A DNA stretch of 11,905 nt. It comes from CAYNFH01 sp964396385. Its GTDB lineage: Bacteria > Armatimonadota > Chthonomonadetes > Chthonomonadales > CAJBBX01. Position numbers and translations under genes: made by a program. A model generated the notes under the pieces. It had not been told where the DNA came from. It saw only the letters and a list, made by a program, of their open reading frames with translations, and made no database searches. Positions 1-6,944 of the stretch are shown piece by piece (position 1 is the first letter of the stretch; every line of letters starts with the position of its first letter). The DNA is taken from positions 1 to 11,905 of the forward strand of contig CAYNFH010000200.1 of the NCBI GenBank assembly GCA_964396385.1, read 5' to 3'.

Positions 1-129
1 CAGCGCCAGGTCGGCCGCCAACGGATCGTTCAGTTTTGGATTCTGGATTCTGGACTTTCGATTGGGTACAGGGTGACCGTTCGGCGGCCGATAATGCTAA
101 GTAGCCGGTGAAAGTACCGGGATCTATTC
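1..129. other. Left-edge intergenic stretch upstream of thrC
   Basis: No gene is recognised here. Short open stretches enter from the left edge, but none looks like the end of a known protein and they read through a tandem repeat. It holds the GGATTCT heptamer repeat (38-51) and a weak -10-like GATAAT at 90-95 with no convincing -35 at normal spacing. I saw no T-box or other threonine-responsive leader. Confidence 0.4.
38..51. repeat. Heptamer tandem repeat GGATTCT x2
   Basis: GGATTCT occurs twice head to tail, followed by a partial third unit (GGA). It is the first of several 7- or 8-nt tandem repeats lying just before or after genes in this window. Confidence 0.6.
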
Positions 130-159
130 GTGCCCGTTCGTGGTTCCAATGGAGTTGAC

Positions 160-1215
160 GTGTACCAGGGAGTTATAGAGCGGTATAGAGATCTGCTGCC
201 GGTATCTGAGTCCACGCCCGTAGTGACATTGGCGGAGGGGGATACGCCCCTGGTCGCGGCACCGCGGCTGGCCGCGACCATCGACCCACACGTGACACTC
301 TATCTCAAGTGCGAGGGGCTGAACCCTACCGGATCCTTCAAAGACCGTGGCATGACGCTCGCGGTGAGCAAGGCCGTGGAGGCCGGTATGCGGACCGTGA
401 TGTGTGCCTCTACCGGCAATACCTCCGCGTCGGCCGCGGCTTACGCGGCGCGCGCGGGGCTCAAGTGCGCCGTTCTCATCCCCGGAGGCAACGTGGCGCT
501 GGGGAAGCTGGCACAGGCGCTGGTGCATGGCGCACGCGTGCTCGCCGTAGAGGGCAATTTCGACGAGGCGCTCTGCCTGGTACGAGAGGTGACCGACGAA
601 TATCCCATCGCACTGGTCAACTCCGTCAACCCGTACCGCCTCCAGGGCCAGAAGACCGCGGCCTTTGAGATAGTGGACGCCCTGGGACGGGCGCCGGACT
701 ATCACGCCCTTCCGGTTGGCAACGCGGGAAATATCACGGCCAACTGGATGGGCTACCAGGAGTACTTTGCCGCTGGCCGCATGGAGACGCTCCCGGCCAT
801 GTTGGGGTTTCAGGCGGAGGGCGCGGCCCCCATTGTGCTGGGGGCGCCGGTGGCAAAGCCGGAGACGGTGGCAACGGCTATCCGCATTGGGAACCCGGCA
901 AGCTGGCGTGGCGCGGCAGCCGCGCGCGACGAGTCCGGCGGACTGATCGACTGCGTCTCGGACGATGAGATACTACGGGCTTACGGCGACCTGGCTTCAC
1001 TGGAGGGCATCTTCGCCGAGCCTGCGAGCTGCGCGCCCATCGCCGGCCTGCGCAAGCTGGGAACGGCGGGCTTCTTCCAGAGATCGTGCAGGGTAGTGGC
1101 CACTCTCACGGGCCACGGCCTGAAAGATCCGAATACGGCCATGTCCCGGGCGGACATCGCCCCCATCACGATTCCCGCCACGCGCGGCGCCGTGCTGAAG
1201 GCGCTTGGATATTAA
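160..1215 (+). CDS. thrC: Threonine synthase
   Basis: PLP-dependent enzyme that converts O-phospho-L-homoserine to L-threonine and phosphate, the last step of threonine synthesis, in the cytosol. The product is 351 aa, the usual length of the short single-domain form. PLP lysine motif GSFKDRG lies near residues 58-64 (Lys61), followed by the fold-II motif STGNTSASAA and the phosphate-binding loop GNAGNIT. The N-terminus YQGVIERYRDLLPV is the conserved family start. I therefore prefer GTG at 160, which has GGAG at 151-154 and a 5-nt spacer. GTG at 130 in the same frame would add ten unconserved residues and has only a weak GGGA ahead of it. No threonine-pathway neighbour lies in the window. 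The stop codon sits inside a palindrome (1212-1226). Confidence 0.95.
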   Translation: MYQGVIERYRDLLPVSESTPVVTLAEGDTPLVAAPRLAATIDPHVTLYLKCEGLNPTGSFKDRGMTLAVSKAVEAGMRTVMCASTGNTSASAAAYAARAGLKCAVLIPGGNVALGKLAQALVHGARVLAVEGNFDEALCLVREVTDEYPIALVNSVNPYRLQGQKTAAFEIVDALGRAPDYHALPVGNAGNITANWMGYQEYFAAGRMETLPAMLGFQAEGAAPIVLGAPVAKPETVATAIRIGNPASWRGAAAARDESGGLIDCVSDDEILRAYGDLASLEGIFAEPASCAPIAGLRKLGTAGFFQRSCRVVATLTGHGLKDPNTAMSRADIAPITIPATRGAVLKALGY

Positions 1216-1239
1216 CGGTCCGTTAATCTCAATCTGGTG

Positions 1240-1283
1240 GCTGCGTGCGTCCCTGCCCGGGGGCGGACAGGGACGCACGCAGC
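1240..1283. terminator. 16-bp hairpin after thrC
   Basis: Perfect inverted repeat: arms 1240-1255 and 1268-1283, 12-nt GC-rich loop. It lies 25 nt after the thrC stop. There is no T tract on either side, so it may act as a processing or stabilising hairpin, or as a Rho-assisted end, rather than a classic intrinsic terminator. Confidence 0.6.
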
Positions 1284-1338
1284 TCCGCTGCTACGCCGCT
1301 ACTCGGTTTTGAGCCGTAAACTGTTTGGGCCACCCATA

Positions 1339-1372
1339 AGATCAGGGCGAGCCAACGAGCCCGCCCTGATCT
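1339..1372. terminator. 11-bp hairpin between convergent genes
   Basis: Perfect inverted repeat AGATCAGGGCG / CGCCCTGATCT, arms 1339-1349 and 1362-1372, 12-nt loop. It sits between thrC (plus) and the convergent secreted-protein gene ending at 1406, where a shared terminator is expected. T-rich flanks are weak on both strands. A smaller perfect hairpin, TACAGG-TTGG-CCTGTA (1390-1405), abuts the stop codon of the minus-strand gene. Confidence 0.55.
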
Positions 1373-1405
1373 CATAGTCTTGCTCGTACTACAGGTTGGC
1401 CTGTA

Positions 1406-2167
1406 TTAGTCGTTATCGTCCTCGTCCTCGTTCAGGGAGGCGGGGCGGTTTGCGCCACCGGGCAGCGACACCACGATGTCACGCTTGGGCTGTACCTTGC
1501 GGAACACCCAGTGAACATTGCGGCCCTGCATGGTCGGCTTGGGATCCAGCGACACGAGGTCGGTGGAGTGCAGGCCCGACGCGGAGAGCGTGATGTTGAT
1601 CAGGTCCGGCACGTCGCGCCAGTGTCCCACGTCCTTGGTCACGAACTGAACCGTGGGGCGTCCGTTCACGCGGCCCAACGGAGCGAGCGTCTCAATCCGC
1701 ATCTCATGGCGCTGACCGGGCGCGAAGTCGATGTACCAGGTCATCCAGCGAGTCGCGGTGTCGCCCTTCTGGTTGAGCTGCCAATCGGTGGGTGTAGGGT
1801 CGATCTTCTGCCCGTCTACCCACACGTCGAACTGCTTGAACGCCTCGGCCTTATCGACGGTGAAGGGAGTGATCCCCTGGGCATTGCCCTCCCAGAAGTC
1901 ATCGCGGACGCCGACCTGAATCCGAACGGGATCCTTCTGAATCGGCGGTCCAGGACAGTGCAACCGGACCTCTTGCTGCGTGTACAGGTCGTTCCCCCGC
2001 ACGTCCAGGCGGACGAAGTCATGCTCCATCCAGACCTTCTCGCCGCCGTCCCGGACGGTGGGCAGGCCCGTGCGGCCGGCTTGCCAACCGCTATCCGCGC
2101 GCGCTCCGAGCGGCGCAAGCAACAGGATTGCGCCGGCCGCGGCCAGCGCAAGCTTGCCAGTCTTCAT
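1406..2167 (-). CDS. Secreted protein of unknown function, paralogue A
   Basis: I do not recognise this 253-aa protein. It has a clear signal peptide: basic start MKTGK, a hydrophobic stretch to about residue 20, and a likely signal peptidase I site after ARA (residue 24). The mature part looks beta-rich, with many alternating hydrophobic strands. Blocks shared with the next gene are AGRTGLPTVR (30-39), GNDL (58-61), CPGP (71-74), VWVDG (115-119), GDTATRW (135-141) and RIETLAPLGR (157-166). Cys71 is its only cysteine. The tail is strongly acidic (NEDEDDND). The late W-containing block followed by a P..D-I/L-V-V end loosely recalls DUF4424-type exported proteins; this is a weak guess. The start is fixed by AGGAGG (2175-2180) 7 nt upstream. 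It lies 89 nt after its paralogue and is probably co-transcribed with it. Confidence 0.8.
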   Translation of the reverse strand: MKTGKLALAAAGAILLLAPLGARADSGWQAGRTGLPTVRDGGEKVWMEHDFVRLDVRGNDLYTQQEVRLHCPGPPIQKDPVRIQVGVRDDFWEGNAQGITPFTVDKAEAFKQFDVWVDGQKIDPTPTDWQLNQKGDTATRWMTWYIDFAPGQRHEMRIETLAPLGRVNGRPTVQFVTKDVGHWRDVPDLINITLSASGLHSTDLVSLDPKPTMQGRNVHWVFRKVQPKRDIVVSLPGGANRPASLNEDEDDND

Positions 2168-2256
2168 AGATCTTCCTCCTGACGATCAAGGAAAAACGGA
2201 CTTCCTTGTAGTCTGAAGGAAAGGACGTCTGGCGGCCCTGGATGTTCCTCCGGTGA

Positions 2257-3003
2257 CTACCGATAGCCCCATCGAGGCCGGCGGTAGGCGGCGCCAGGAT
2301 AGTCGGCCGGAAGGAGCACAAACAGATCGTGATCCGGATGCGCGTTGCGATACACCCAGCGCATATTCGGCCCCCAGGAGCTAGGTCTGGGCTCCACCCC
2401 GGCTAGCCGCGCTGTAGTGGTTCCGGGCGCGGTGAGGGTGATCTGAATCAGGTCCGGGTTGTCCCTCCAGTGCCCCAGGTCCTTGGAAACGAACTCCACC
2501 ACGTGCCGGCGGCCCTCGCGTCCCAGCGGGGCCAGGGTCTCAATGCGCATGAACCGGCGCTGTCCGGGCCGGAACCAGACGTACCAGTTGCGCCAGCGCG
2601 TTGCGGTGTCACCCTTTTCGTTGAGCATCCATTCGTCCGGCATGGCGTCTACCCGCCGGCCGTCAACCCATACTACAAACCGGCGAAAACCGTGGGCGTC
2701 GGAGAGACGTAGCGGCGGCTCCCCGTTGCCCTGGCTGCGGAAGTAGTCTTCGCGGACCGCGATCCGAATCCGCACGGGCGCGCGCTGCATGTTGGGACCG
2801 GGGCACTGCATTCCGAAGTCCTGCCGGGTCAGCAGGTCGTTGCCAATAACGTGCATGGCCACGTAACCGTGGTCCAGCCATATCGTCTCTCCTCCCTCCC
2901 GTACCGTCGGAAGGCCGGTCCTTCCCGCCTCCCACTCGTAGTCGGCACGAGATGCTATAGGCGCGATGAGGAGCAGCAAGGCTGCGAGCAGCCGGCTTTT
3001 CAT
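2257..3003 (-). CDS. Secreted protein of unknown function, paralogue B
   Basis: 248 aa, a tandem duplicate of the downstream gene at 1406-2167, with roughly half of residues identical by eye across the whole mature chain. The signal peptide is MKSRLL plus a hydrophobic core, with likely cleavage after SRA (residue 20). It keeps AGRTGLPTVR, GNDL, CPGP with the single cysteine Cys67, VVWVDG, GDTATRW, the RIETLAPLGR block and LGHWRDNPDL. In contrast with paralogue A, the C-terminus is aromatic and basic (YRRPRWGYR). The start has GGAGG 7 nt upstream. It is the first gene of the minus-strand pair. Its upstream region (3004-3100) carries a 14-nt repeat but no convincing promoter. Function unknown; the export signal and conserved core suggest an envelope or extracellular role. 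Confidence 0.8.
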   Translation of the reverse strand: MKSRLLAALLLLIAPIASRADYEWEAGRTGLPTVREGGETIWLDHGYVAMHVIGNDLLTRQDFGMQCPGPNMQRAPVRIRIAVREDYFRSQGNGEPPLRLSDAHGFRRFVVWVDGRRVDAMPDEWMLNEKGDTATRWRNWYVWFRPGQRRFMRIETLAPLGREGRRHVVEFVSKDLGHWRDNPDLIQITLTAPGTTTARLAGVEPRPSSWGPNMRWVYRNAHPDHDLFVLLPADYPGAAYRRPRWGYR

Positions 3004-3021
3004 GGTGTATCCTCCAAATAC

Positions 3022-3049
3022 TAGGGTGTAGAGTTTAGGGTATAGAGTT
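3022..3049. repeat. 14-nt (2 x 7) tandem repeat
   Basis: TAGGGTGTAGAGTT is followed at once by TAGGGTATAGAGTT, 13 of 14 identical. Each unit reads as two related heptamers (TAGGGTN, TAGAGTT), matching the 7-nt period of the other spacers. It lies just upstream of the minus-strand secreted-protein pair. Confidence 0.6.
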
Positions 3050-3100
3050 CGGACTCAAAGTAATGAACGGGCAAGCGGAGGGAGAGTTCCCATTCCAGTT

Positions 3101-3121
3101 GAGAGGTGAGAGGTGAGAGGT
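3101..3121. repeat. Heptamer tandem repeat GAGAGGT x3
   Basis: Three perfect head-to-tail copies of GAGAGGT with a decayed fourth (GAGGGCG). It lies about 20 nt left of the N gap. A low-complexity array beside the gap is a plausible reason for an assembly break. Confidence 0.7.
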
Positions 3122-3144
3122 GAGGGCGAGATGGCGCTGGCCGG

Positions 3145-3154
3145 NNNNNNNNNN
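3145..3154. other. Assembly gap (10 N)
   Basis: Ten unknown bases, a conventional scaffold-gap placeholder, so the true gap length is unknown. The 5' end of the DUF1501 gene, including its start codon and the expected twin-arginine motif, must lie in or left of the gap. Confidence 0.95.
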
Positions 3155-3155
3155 G

Positions 3156-4229
3156 GCAGCCGGAAGCCTTGGGCTGCTGGGACTCACCGTCTCAGGCATC
3201 GATGTGTCAAAGTTGGGCGGCACTACCGCACATGGTCCCAAGGAGGGGAGGGCCAAGAGCGTCATTCTGCTCTGGATGGATGGAGGCCCTTCCCAGCTCG
3301 AAACCTTCGAACCCCAGCCAAAGCCGACGCGAGTCGCCGGGAGTCAGTTTGGCGACATCCGCACTACCGTTCCAGGGCTGCGCATCTGTGAACTGCTGCC
3401 CCGGATGGCGCGCGTCATGGACCGCTGCACCCTCATTCGCACCCTCTCGCACGAGGAATCCGCCCACGACCGCGCTTGCCATCTGCTGTCGACGGGCCTC
3501 CCGCCGCAGCCCTTGCCCGTCTGCCCGAGCATCGGCTCAGTGGCTGCCCTGCAGCTCGGTCCGGCGGGAGCTGTTCCACCCTATGTCGCTATCGGAGGAC
3601 GCGCCGTCGCGTCCGGTTACGCCATGGCAGGACGGCTTGGATCGGACCACGATCCGTTCCTGGTAGATTGGGACCTGGACGGCGCCCGCTTCGGCCTGTC
3701 GAGAGCGTTCCGCATCCAGGAGGAGCCGGCTCCAGTGCGCGCACGCTATGGGCGCCACCGGTTCGGTCAGGCCTGCCTCCTGGCGAGGAGGCTGGTGGAA
3801 GACGGCGCCAGGTTCGTCATGGTGAGCCACGGCGGTTGGGATACGCATTCGGACAATGCGGCAGCTACGCGTGGGTGGCTCGTGCCGCCGCTCGACCAGG
3901 GCATGTCGGGGCTCATAGAAGACCTGGATCAACGTGGGTTGCTGGAGGCGACGCTCGTAGTGTGGATGGGCGAGTTCGGCCGGACTCCCTGGCTGAACGC
4001 GCTTGGCGGGAGGGATCACTGGCCCCGGGTGGGTTGCGCACTCTTTGCCGGAGCGGGCGTACCCCGCGGACAGGTGCTGGGACGAACCGATGAGAATGGC
4101 GCCGAGCCTGTAGACCGAACGTTCAGTCCGCAGGCGGTCGCAGCGACGATCTACGCCAAGCTTGGAGTCGGCCATCGCACGCCGGATGGGCCACCTGGAA
4201 AGGGCGAGTACATCCCGGAACTGGGATAG
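3156..4229 (+). CDS. DUF1501 (sulfatase-like) protein, 5' end lost in gap
   Basis: Member of the DUF1501 family, which belongs to the alkaline phosphatase/sulfatase-like superfamily, is usually Tat-exported, and has no assigned substrate. About 357 residues are visible after the gap; family members are usually over 400. The first visible residues AAGSLGLLGLTVSG look like the hydrophobic region of a Tat signal whose RR motif is in the gap. Family blocks follow: SVILLWMDGGPSQLETFEP, PGLRICELLPRMA, HLLSTG, PPYVAIGG, YGRHRFGQACLLARRLVE, GGWDTH, TLVVWMGEFGRTP and GRDHWPRV. Between DPFLVDWD and FRIQEEPAPVR the segment normally spanning roughly 40-50 residues is absent in frame. Reading back across the N gives a frame from GTG 3120, but those residues come from the repeat and I do not trust them. 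It stands alone, with no DUF1549/DUF1553 partner seen. Confidence 0.85.
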   Translation, partial: AAGSLGLLGLTVSGIDVSKLGGTTAHGPKEGRAKSVILLWMDGGPSQLETFEPQPKPTRVAGSQFGDIRTTVPGLRICELLPRMARVMDRCTLIRTLSHEESAHDRACHLLSTGLPPQPLPVCPSIGSVAALQLGPAGAVPPYVAIGGRAVASGYAMAGRLGSDHDPFLVDWDLDGARFGLSRAFRIQEEPAPVRARYGRHRFGQACLLARRLVEDGARFVMVSHGGWDTHSDNAAATRGWLVPPLDQGMSGLIEDLDQRGLLEATLVVWMGEFGRTPWLNALGGRDHWPRVGCALFAGAGVPRGQVLGRTDENGAEPVDRTFSPQAVAATIYAKLGVGHRTPDGPPGKGEYIPELG

Positions 4230-4298
4230 TCTGCCCAGACGTCGCGCGTGGCCGTGTGAGTAATGAATCGTGGCAGTGATCTGGCCAGCGCAGAAGAC

Positions 4299-4364
4299 GT
4301 AGGGGCGGCCCTATGTGGCCGCCCGTCCGGGACCTTGCGGGCGGCCACATAGAGCCGCCCCTAC
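4299..4364. repeat. REP/BIME-like long palindrome
   Basis: Inverted repeat with 27-nt arms (4299-4325 and 4338-4364), 26 of 27 paired, 12-nt loop. Each arm is itself a small palindrome: GGGCGGCC-CTATGT-GGCCGCCC at 4303-4324, and its mirror at 4339-4360 with one change. The same core (GGGCGGCC-CAGTGT-GGCCGCCC) recurs at 9952-9973. The single mismatch is C:A on plus-strand RNA and G:U on minus-strand RNA. It lies between the DUF1501 gene and the gap promoter and may also terminate transcription. Confidence 0.75.
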
Positions 4365-4420
4365 ATCTGTTCTCCGATGTTGCCACGAATTGCGATACAC
4401 ACCCGTGCGTGGTGCCCGCG

Positions 4421-4450
4421 TTGACTTGCCGGAGAGCCAGACGGTAAAAT
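4421..4450 (+). promoter_or_regulatory. Sigma70-type promoter of the gap-pgk-tpiA cluster
   Basis: -35 TTGACT (4421-4426), 18-nt spacer, -10 TAAAAT (4445-4450), predicting transcription from about 4457. It lies 124 nt before the gap start and after the palindromic element, the right place to drive the glycolytic cluster. Confidence 0.7.
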
Positions 4451-4498
4451 CGGGACAGTTATGCCGGATATACGGCGCTCCTCCGACCTTCTCATAGT

Positions 4499-4546
4499 GC
4501 CGGCGGTTCGGCGCCGGCCGGCGCAGTTGGCGCCCCAGCGGGCGCC
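4499..4546 (+). other. GC-rich structured leader of gap
   Basis: The 117-nt untranslated leader predicted between the promoter and gap holds nested palindromes: GCCGGC at 4499-4504 and 4513-4518, the 14-bp palindrome GCGCCGGCCGGCGC (4511-4524), and GGCGCCC-CAGC-GGGCGCC (4529-4546). The gap ribosome site follows at 4561-4565. It could be an mRNA-stabilising or attenuating structure; it matches no riboswitch class known to me. Confidence 0.4.
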
Positions 4547-4573
4547 GCCCAGCCGTCGAAAGGAGCTCCAGCT

Positions 4574-5590
4574 ATGCCCGTCCGAGTAGGCATCAACGGG
4601 TTCGGCCGCATCGGCCGACTCACCCTCCGTACCATCCTCGACCGCCACGCCAATGACATCGACGTGGTGGCCGTCAACGATCTCACCGATACCCGCACCA
4701 ACGCCCACCTCTTCAAGTACGACAGCACCTACGGCCCGTTCACCGGCTCCGTGGAGGTAGAAGACAAGGACTTTGTCGTCAACGGCAAGAAGGTCACCGT
4801 TTTCGCTGAGCGCGACCCGGCCGCCATTCCCTGGGACAGCCAGGGCGTGGACGTGGTGGTAGAGTCCACCGGCCTGTTTACGGACGCCACCAAGGCCGTG
4901 GCGCACCGCGAGCACGGCGTCAAGAAGGTCATCATCTCCGCTCCCGCCAAGAAGGAAGACATTACCGTCGTCCTAGGCGTGAACGAGCAGAGCTACGATC
5001 CGGCCAGGCACAACGTTGTCTCCAACGCATCCTGCACCACCAACGGCCTGGCCCCCATAGCCAAGGTCCTCAATGACCGGTTCGGCATCGAGAAGGGGCT
5101 GCTCACCACGGTCCACGCGTACACCAACTCCCAGAAGCTGCAGGACACTGCCGCCAAGGATGACCTGCGGGACGCCCGCGCTGCCGCGGAGAACATCGTT
5201 CCCTCCGCCACGGGAGCGGCGCGCGCCGTCGGCCTGGTGATCCCGGAGCTGCAGGGCCGTTTCAGCGGAATGGCGTTCCGCGTGCCGACGCCCACCGGCT
5301 CCGTCATCGACTTTACGGCGCTTCTGGGCAGGGACGCTTCCGTGGAAGAGATCAACGCGGCGGTCAAGGAGTACGCGGGCGGTCCGATGAAGGGCATTGT
5401 GGAGTACACCGAGGAGCCCCTGGTCTCCACGGACATCATCGGCAACTCCCACTCGTCCATCTTCTCGTCCATGGACACCATCGCGGTGGGGGGTAACTTC
5501 GTGAAGGTGGTCTCCTGGTACGACAACGAGTGGGGCTACGCGTGCCGCGTGGGCGACCTGGTCACCTACCTCGTGCAGCGCGGACTGTAG
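4574..5590 (+). CDS. gap: Glyceraldehyde-3-phosphate dehydrogenase, type I
   Basis: Catalyses glyceraldehyde 3-phosphate + NAD + phosphate to 1,3-bisphosphoglycerate + NADH, cytosolic, as a tetramer in the family. 338 aa, normal length. The N-terminal Rossmann motif INGFGRIGRL is at residues 7-16. NDLTD at 35-39 carries the acidic residue typical of NAD-using forms. The active-site motif SNASCTTNGLAP has nucleophile Cys154, with catalytic His181 in HAYTNSQ. SATGAARAVG and the C-terminal SWYDNEWGY are present. The ATG has AGGAG at 4561-4565, 8 nt upstream. First gene of the cluster; pgk starts 98 nt after its stop. The promoter at 4421-4450 probably serves both. Confidence 0.97.
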   Translation: MPVRVGINGFGRIGRLTLRTILDRHANDIDVVAVNDLTDTRTNAHLFKYDSTYGPFTGSVEVEDKDFVVNGKKVTVFAERDPAAIPWDSQGVDVVVESTGLFTDATKAVAHREHGVKKVIISAPAKKEDITVVLGVNEQSYDPARHNVVSNASCTTNGLAPIAKVLNDRFGIEKGLLTTVHAYTNSQKLQDTAAKDDLRDARAAAENIVPSATGAARAVGLVIPELQGRFSGMAFRVPTPTGSVIDFTALLGRDASVEEINAAVKEYAGGPMKGIVEYTEEPLVSTDIIGNSHSSIFSSMDTIAVGGNFVKVVSWYDNEWGYACRVGDLVTYLVQRGL

Positions 5591-5604
5591 ACGACGGACG
5601 ACGG
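5591..5604. repeat. Heptamer tandem repeat ACGACGG x2
   Basis: Two perfect copies of ACGACGG directly after the gap stop codon. The gap-pgk spacer also holds an inverted pair GACGGAGGAC (5600-5609) / GTCCTCCGTC (5659-5668) that could fold over about 49 nt ahead of the pgk start. Confidence 0.55.
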
Positions 5605-5688
5605 AGGACCGTAGACAGACCAAGGTGGGCGGACTTCGGACTTCCGATCGCCTTTTCTGTCCTCCGTCCTTTGCACAGGACCACGACC

Positions 5689-6879
5689 GTGAACAAGGAG
5701 ACAGTCAGAGACATCGACCCGCGCGGCAAGAGGGTGCTGGTGCGGGTGGACTTCAACGTACCGCAGGACGAGAGCGGCGCCATCACGGACGAGCGCCGGA
5801 TCCGCGCCGCGCTGCCCACTATCCGCTATCTGGTCGATCATGGCGCAAGGGTGGTGCTCGCGTCCCACCTGGGTCGCCCTAAGGGCAAGCCGGAGGACCG
5901 GCAGAAGTACACGCTTCGCCCTGTGGCGGAGCGATTGGGGCGACTGTTGGGGAAGCCGGTTCCGCTCGCGCCGGACTGTGTCGGTCCAGAGACGCAGGAC
6001 GCCGTCAATCGGCTGAAGGACGGCGACGTCCTGCTCCTGGAGAACGTGCGGTTCCACCCGGAAGAGGAGCAGAACGACCCCGGGTTTGCCAGGGAGCTCG
6101 CCTCGCTTGCGGACCTGTACGTGAACGATGCCTTTGGGAGCGCGCATCGTGCCCACGCCTCCACGGAGGGCGTCGCGCACATCCTGCCGGCCGTCGCGGG
6201 GTTCCTCATGGAGAAGGAGCTGGAGTACCTGGGCGGGGCGCTGTCCAACCCGGGACGCCCCTTTGTTTCCATCCTGGGCGGCGTGAAGGTCAAGGACAAG
6301 ATACCGGTCATAGAGAACTTGGTGCCCAGAGTAGACAAGCTGCTCATCGGCGGCGCGATGGCCTTCACCTTCTACAAATCGAATGGCCTGGAGATTGGCC
6401 GCAGCGTGCTGGACGAAGGCTCTCTGGACTTCTGCCGGCGCGTGCTGCAGGAGGGGCACGGCAAGATTGAGCTCCCCAGCGACTGCGTGGTGGCGCGTGA
6501 GCTGAACAACGACTCTCCGCACGAGACGGTGACCTCTGCGTGTATCCCGCCGGATATGATGGGGCTGGACATCGGCCCCGATACCGTTGCGCGCTACTCC
6601 GAGATCATCAAGGCCGCGCGCACGGTCGTGTGGAATGGCCCCATGGGCGTCTCCGAGATGCCGAGCTTCGCCGCAGGAACGCGCGGCGTCGCGCGTGCAA
6701 TGGCCGAGGCGACGGCAGGCGGCGCGACCACTATCGTGGGTGGCGGCGATTCCGCGGCGGCAGTAGAGGAGCTTGGCTTCGCCGACCGCATGTCCCACAT
6801 CTCCACAGGCGGCGGCGCCTCTCTAGAGTTCCTGGAGGGCAAGCCGCTTCCCGGCGTAGTCGCCCTGCAGGACAAATAG
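5689..6879 (+). CDS. pgk: Phosphoglycerate kinase
   Basis: Transfers phosphate from 1,3-bisphosphoglycerate to ADP giving ATP and 3-phosphoglycerate, cytosolic and monomeric in the family. 396 aa, normal length. Family motifs are in order: VLVRVDFNVP (16-25), SHLGRPKG (59-66), ENVRFHPEE, NDAFGSAHRAHAS, LGGVKVKDKI, the nucleotide-site motifs WNGPMGVSE and VGGGDSAAA, and the C-terminal STGGGASLEFLEGK. I start it at GTG 5689 because AGGA (5677-5680) lies 8 nt upstream and NKETVRDIDPRGKRVLVR is where the family begins. The open frame runs back to 5530, but that would overlap gap and add 53 unrelated residues. It sits 98 nt after gap in the same direction. Confidence 0.96.
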   Translation: MNKETVRDIDPRGKRVLVRVDFNVPQDESGAITDERRIRAALPTIRYLVDHGARVVLASHLGRPKGKPEDRQKYTLRPVAERLGRLLGKPVPLAPDCVGPETQDAVNRLKDGDVLLLENVRFHPEEEQNDPGFARELASLADLYVNDAFGSAHRAHASTEGVAHILPAVAGFLMEKELEYLGGALSNPGRPFVSILGGVKVKDKIPVIENLVPRVDKLLIGGAMAFTFYKSNGLEIGRSVLDEGSLDFCRRVLQEGHGKIELPSDCVVARELNNDSPHETVTSACIPPDMMGLDIGPDTVARYSEIIKAARTVVWNGPMGVSEMPSFAAGTRGVARAMAEATAGGATTIVGGGDSAAAVEELGFADRMSHISTGGGASLEFLEGKPLPGVVALQDK

Positions 6880-6901
6880 TCAGGCATCCAGGATTTGGGG
6901 G

Positions 6902-6927
6902 CCTGAACACCTGAACACCTGAACACC
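6902..6927. repeat. Octamer tandem repeat CCTGAACA x3
   Basis: Three perfect copies of CCTGAACA plus a partial CC in the 65-nt spacer between pgk and the OsmC-like gene. The period is 8 rather than the 7 seen elsewhere. Confidence 0.7.
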
Positions 6928-6944
6928 GCTCTAGAGGAATCAGC

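Noticed and set aside
1..129. T-box or threonine riboswitch ahead of thrC
   Set aside because: No T-box consensus, specifier-loop architecture or terminator/antiterminator pair could be found in the short leader visible.
3120..3155. DUF1501 start at GTG 3120
   Set aside because: The frame crosses ten unknown bases of unknown real length and begins inside a tandem repeat, so the phase before the gap has no meaning.
5530..5688. Longer pgk starting inside gap
   Set aside because: The extra residues do not resemble Pgk, and GTG 5689 has a ribosome site and the family N-terminus.
5566..6798. 410-codon minus-strand open frame opposite pgk
   Set aside because: Antisense shadow of pgk with His/Arg-rich low-information sequence and no motif.
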